This document shows, piece by piece, positions 63,501-64,000 of a stretch of 64,000 nt of DNA. The stretch lies in assembly GCA_036345935.2 (NCBI GenBank), contig JADWOT020000001.1, forward strand, positions 13,486,082 through 13,550,081. The letters run 5' to 3'. This DNA is from Taenia hydatigena (taxonomy: Eukaryota; Platyhelminthes; Cestoda; Cyclophyllidea; Taeniidae). Position 1 is the first letter of the stretch, and every line of letters begins with the position of its first letter. Position numbers and translations under genes: made by a program. Below the pieces are notes generated by a model that searched no databases, was not told the origin of the DNA, and saw only the letters and a program-made list of their open reading frames with translations.

Positions 63501-64000
63501 ATGCGCAATAATTTTAGCGGCTAAAAATTCTTTTAAGAACTAAACCACCCACTGGGTTTATTGATGCGCAAGTCGCAGACGCTTTGAAGCAACTTTTCAG
63601 GCCAAGCAATCTCCCAAATACAATGCCATGTGTGACCCCAGGCAATGTTGCTCTAACAATGAAGGTGGCTTTGTGAGCAAACGCGCTACTGAGGCTTCGC
63701 AACAGCTACGTTTCATCGTAGTCGTATAATACCATAATTTTGATACAATCATCACATCTTTTAATTCTTTTGAGACCGTTGCTATTTCAAGTCTCACATA
63801 AAGGCAGACGCAAATGAACCAATAGCTTTGGTTAAATTTTGGTTCGCCTTAACAATTCTAGAGCAGAATGTCATTGCCAACTGGAAGTACTTTAGTGGTA
63901 GTGGAAGAGACGGAAAGAATAACCCATTAATTGCTCTATGATAAGAAATCGAACTCACTGCTTAGACATTGGTTTGCCACATAATTGTTAAGCCTTATTT
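57573..64000 (-). repeat. Repeat family X, copy D (right arm of giant inverted repeat)
   Basis: Reverse complement of copy A 4225-11359, with several indels. Landmarks: TACAGGGTTAATGAT at 57575 (A end), the ZBED-like relic at 58161-58361, the frame at 61008-61250 matching 6932-7174 on the opposite strand, and the frame at 62279-62473 matching 5765-5959. It is still matching copy A when the window ends, so the arm is longer than seen. Confidence 0.88.

Overview
The window is eukaryotic, roughly 40% GC by eye, gene-poor and dominated by repeats. It is most probably from a parasitic flatworm, probably a tapeworm. The pointers are a BTB-BACK-kelch gene with very small introns (32, 38, 38 and 43 nt, plus larger ones), an Hsp70-like relic whose tail lacks the EEVD end of canonical cytosolic Hsp70, and an H2B relic with a short MAPKVVSGK start. 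The assignment is an inference; no species can be named from the sequence alone.

Only three protein-coding loci are recognisable, all on the minus strand and all damaged to some degree: an Hsp70 pseudogene (2736-3805), a KLHL-type BTB-BACK-kelch gene (28891-31439) that is nearly intact but has one in-frame TGA, and a frameshifted histone H2B (54404-54747). The H2B still has a TATA box, an upstream CCAAT and a decayed histone-type 3' hairpin.

Most of the rest is built from diverged copies of one large repeat family, called X here. Copy A (4225-11359, forward) and copy D (57573-64000, reversed, running off the window end) form the arms of a very large inverted repeat enclosing about 46 kb. Copy B (19380-22915), copy C (35960 to about 42160), partial copy E (33180-33900) and deleted copy H (56325-57085) lie between the arms. 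About 6.8 kb (39308-46130) is repeated in tandem at 46132-52880, and the junction carries the only ambiguous base in the window. Next to it, two nearly identical arms of about 0.69 kb (53058-53746 and 54924-55612) face each other around the H2B locus. A minisatellite of about 53 bp follows at 55900-56285. One relic inside the X family resembles a ZBED-type zinc finger, which hints at a hAT-like DNA transposon, but no transposase core was found.

Long stretches (1-2735, 13933-18379, 22916-28890, 31440-33179, 33901-35959) hold nothing I can call a gene. No tRNA, rRNA or CRISPR was seen. The loci do not form a pathway; the interest lies in the architecture: inverted and tandem duplications, decayed genes caught between repeats, and micro-introns.
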